Source: Prorocentrum cordatum (lineage: Eukaryota; Sar; Dinophyceae; Prorocentrales; Prorocentraceae). Taken from it: a stretch of DNA of 64,000 nt. This document shows, piece after piece, positions 63,170-64,000 of the stretch. The position numbers were made by a program, and so were the translations under genes. The notes under the pieces were generated by a model. That model had not been told where the DNA came from. It did no database searches and worked only from the letters and a program-made list of their open reading frames with translations. The number at the start of each line of letters is the position of its first letter. The first letter of the stretch is position 1. The stretch is taken from positions 335,277-399,276 of the forward strand of contig CAUYUJ010010435.1 in assembly GCA_963575745.1 (NCBI GenBank), in the 5' to 3' direction.

Positions 63170-63840
63170 CCTCCTTGGAGAGCCTCTGGGGGCCTCACAA
63201 AAGTTGTTTCAGGCTTTCTTAAGGCCTTCTGGAGGCCTCCTGGGCGTATTCTGGGGGCCTCTGGGGGCTTCTTCGGGCCACCCTGCCTCCGACCGCGGTC
63301 TCCATGAACGACTGGGTCACGATTTGGAATGCTTCGGAGGGCGTCTTGGGGCCATCTTGGGCCGCCATGGGGCTCTCTGAAGGCCATCTTGGACCCGTGT
63401 TGTACCGTTTTGGGGCTCTCTTGGATTGCCTGGAAGCCCTTTCGGATTGTTGTGGGGCGATTTTGGAGCCTCCCAGGCGGCTACGGACGCCCAGAAGACC
63501 GCCGTCTTGGAGCGTCGGGAAGCCGAAAAGAGGATAACCCCAAAAATCACCAAAAACCAACCGACAAAAACAATGATTTTTTCCTCTTGGGACCTTCCTG
63601 GGAATGCTCTAGGAGGCCTCTTTGGGGCCGTCCTGGAGGCCTCTTGGGCCATCTTGAGGTCATGTCGGTCACTCTTGGAGCGCTCTTGTGCTGTCTTGGG
63701 GGTCTTTGGGACGTCTCCAATGACCCCCCTGATCGCCCCAGGTGTGCTGGGAAGGCTTGGCAAAACGCCCTGCGAGGCCCGGGGGGCCGCTTCGAGGCCC
63801 GTCTGGAGGGTCCCAAAACCCCAGATCCCGGGAGTCCGGT
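63170..63840 (+). repeat. degenerate CTTGGGG block
   Basis: Fourth block of the family seen at 559, 13045 and 28490 (TCTTGGGGCCATCTTGGGCC, GGCCTCTTTGGGGCCG). A gene-like break at 63520-63580 is AT-rich and non-coding. Confidence 0.55.
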
Positions 63841-63943
63841 TTTGAGGGGGGGGGACGGGTTTCCCCCCCGCCCGGGCTTATAAAAATTTAGGAAGAGGAA
63901 TACGCCTACAGATTTCCCAACGACCACCTACTATTGTATTCAG

Positions 63944-64000
63944 GAGTAGACACCTCGACAAGTACAACCGCGAGTACTTCGTCGGCAACTCCTACCCGCG
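63944..64000 (+). CDS. partial exon of another gene at the window edge
   Basis: After TTGTATTCAG (AG followed by G) the frame reads SRHLDKYNREYFVGNSYPR to the end of the window with no stop and good codon use. The pyrimidine content before it and the AG/G acceptor suit an internal exon. Too short to name. Confidence 0.45.

Overview
This looks like nuclear DNA of a high-GC dinoflagellate. Three near-perfect copies (21 of 22 nt each) of the dinoflagellate trans-spliced leader lie on the + strand at 29217, 33359 and 39309. Splice donors deduced from protein continuity are GC, GA and GT, with acceptors almost always AG followed by G, as known for dinoflagellates. Coding DNA is sparse and GC3-rich inside a sea of repeats. 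The species cannot be fixed from the window; a Prorocentrum-like genome is only a guess. A 100-N scaffold gap (28975-29074) and several one-base frame breaks in otherwise good coding stretches point to a draft long-read assembly.

Layout. 0-29 kb is nearly all non-coding: short fold-back elements, tandem arrays (a 64-bp satellite at 2780-4170, a ~135-bp array at 5440-6020, a ~160-bp array at 25820-26840), microsatellites and degenerate CTTGGGG blocks, with one weak exon cluster at 17.5-18.15 kb. 29-34.3 kb holds two related spliced-leader-tagged 5' ends. 35.4-56.6 kb is one long + strand gene, a glycosyltransferase family 90 (CAP10/POGLUT-like) protein in at least 13 exons; inside one of its introns sits a separate leader-tagged intronless gene (39.3-40.6 kb). 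58.4-58.7 kb carries a minus-strand retroelement RNase H scrap. 59.67-61.38 kb is a minus-strand gene with 28-residue repeats. 61.6-62.8 kb is an A/C-rich island with broken ORFs, and a + strand exon of another gene runs off the right end.

Repeat families (letters are local to this report). A: 160-185 bp, ends CCAGACATG...CATGTCTGG. B: 150-200 bp, ends TTAAGTCGGGC. C: a ~160-bp element with an internal hairpin (CCAAGAAAC...). D: ends CTTAGTGGGCCC. E: ends TACAGTCGGGG. F: arms with GCGCGGATTTCTCGGATC. G: GATATCATGGCG type. H: near-perfect palindrome, ends GCGAAGAACGG. I: repeated TTCTTAGAAC palindromes. J: GAGGTTCGAGGTTCG type. L, M, R, S, T, O, P, Q: smaller families.

Main biological message. 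Introns of the GT90 gene carry short direct repeats across their splice sites, several consist of or begin and end in these fold-back elements, and many elements elsewhere are flanked by target duplications. Families B and D have 8-9 bp duplications. Families A, E, H and P have unusually long ones (about 18 to 48 bp). One perfect fold-back (M) interrupts a GT90 exon with no possible GT/GC/GA-AG boundary. This is best read as an introner-like, transposon-driven intron-gain system, possibly with more than one mobilising machinery.
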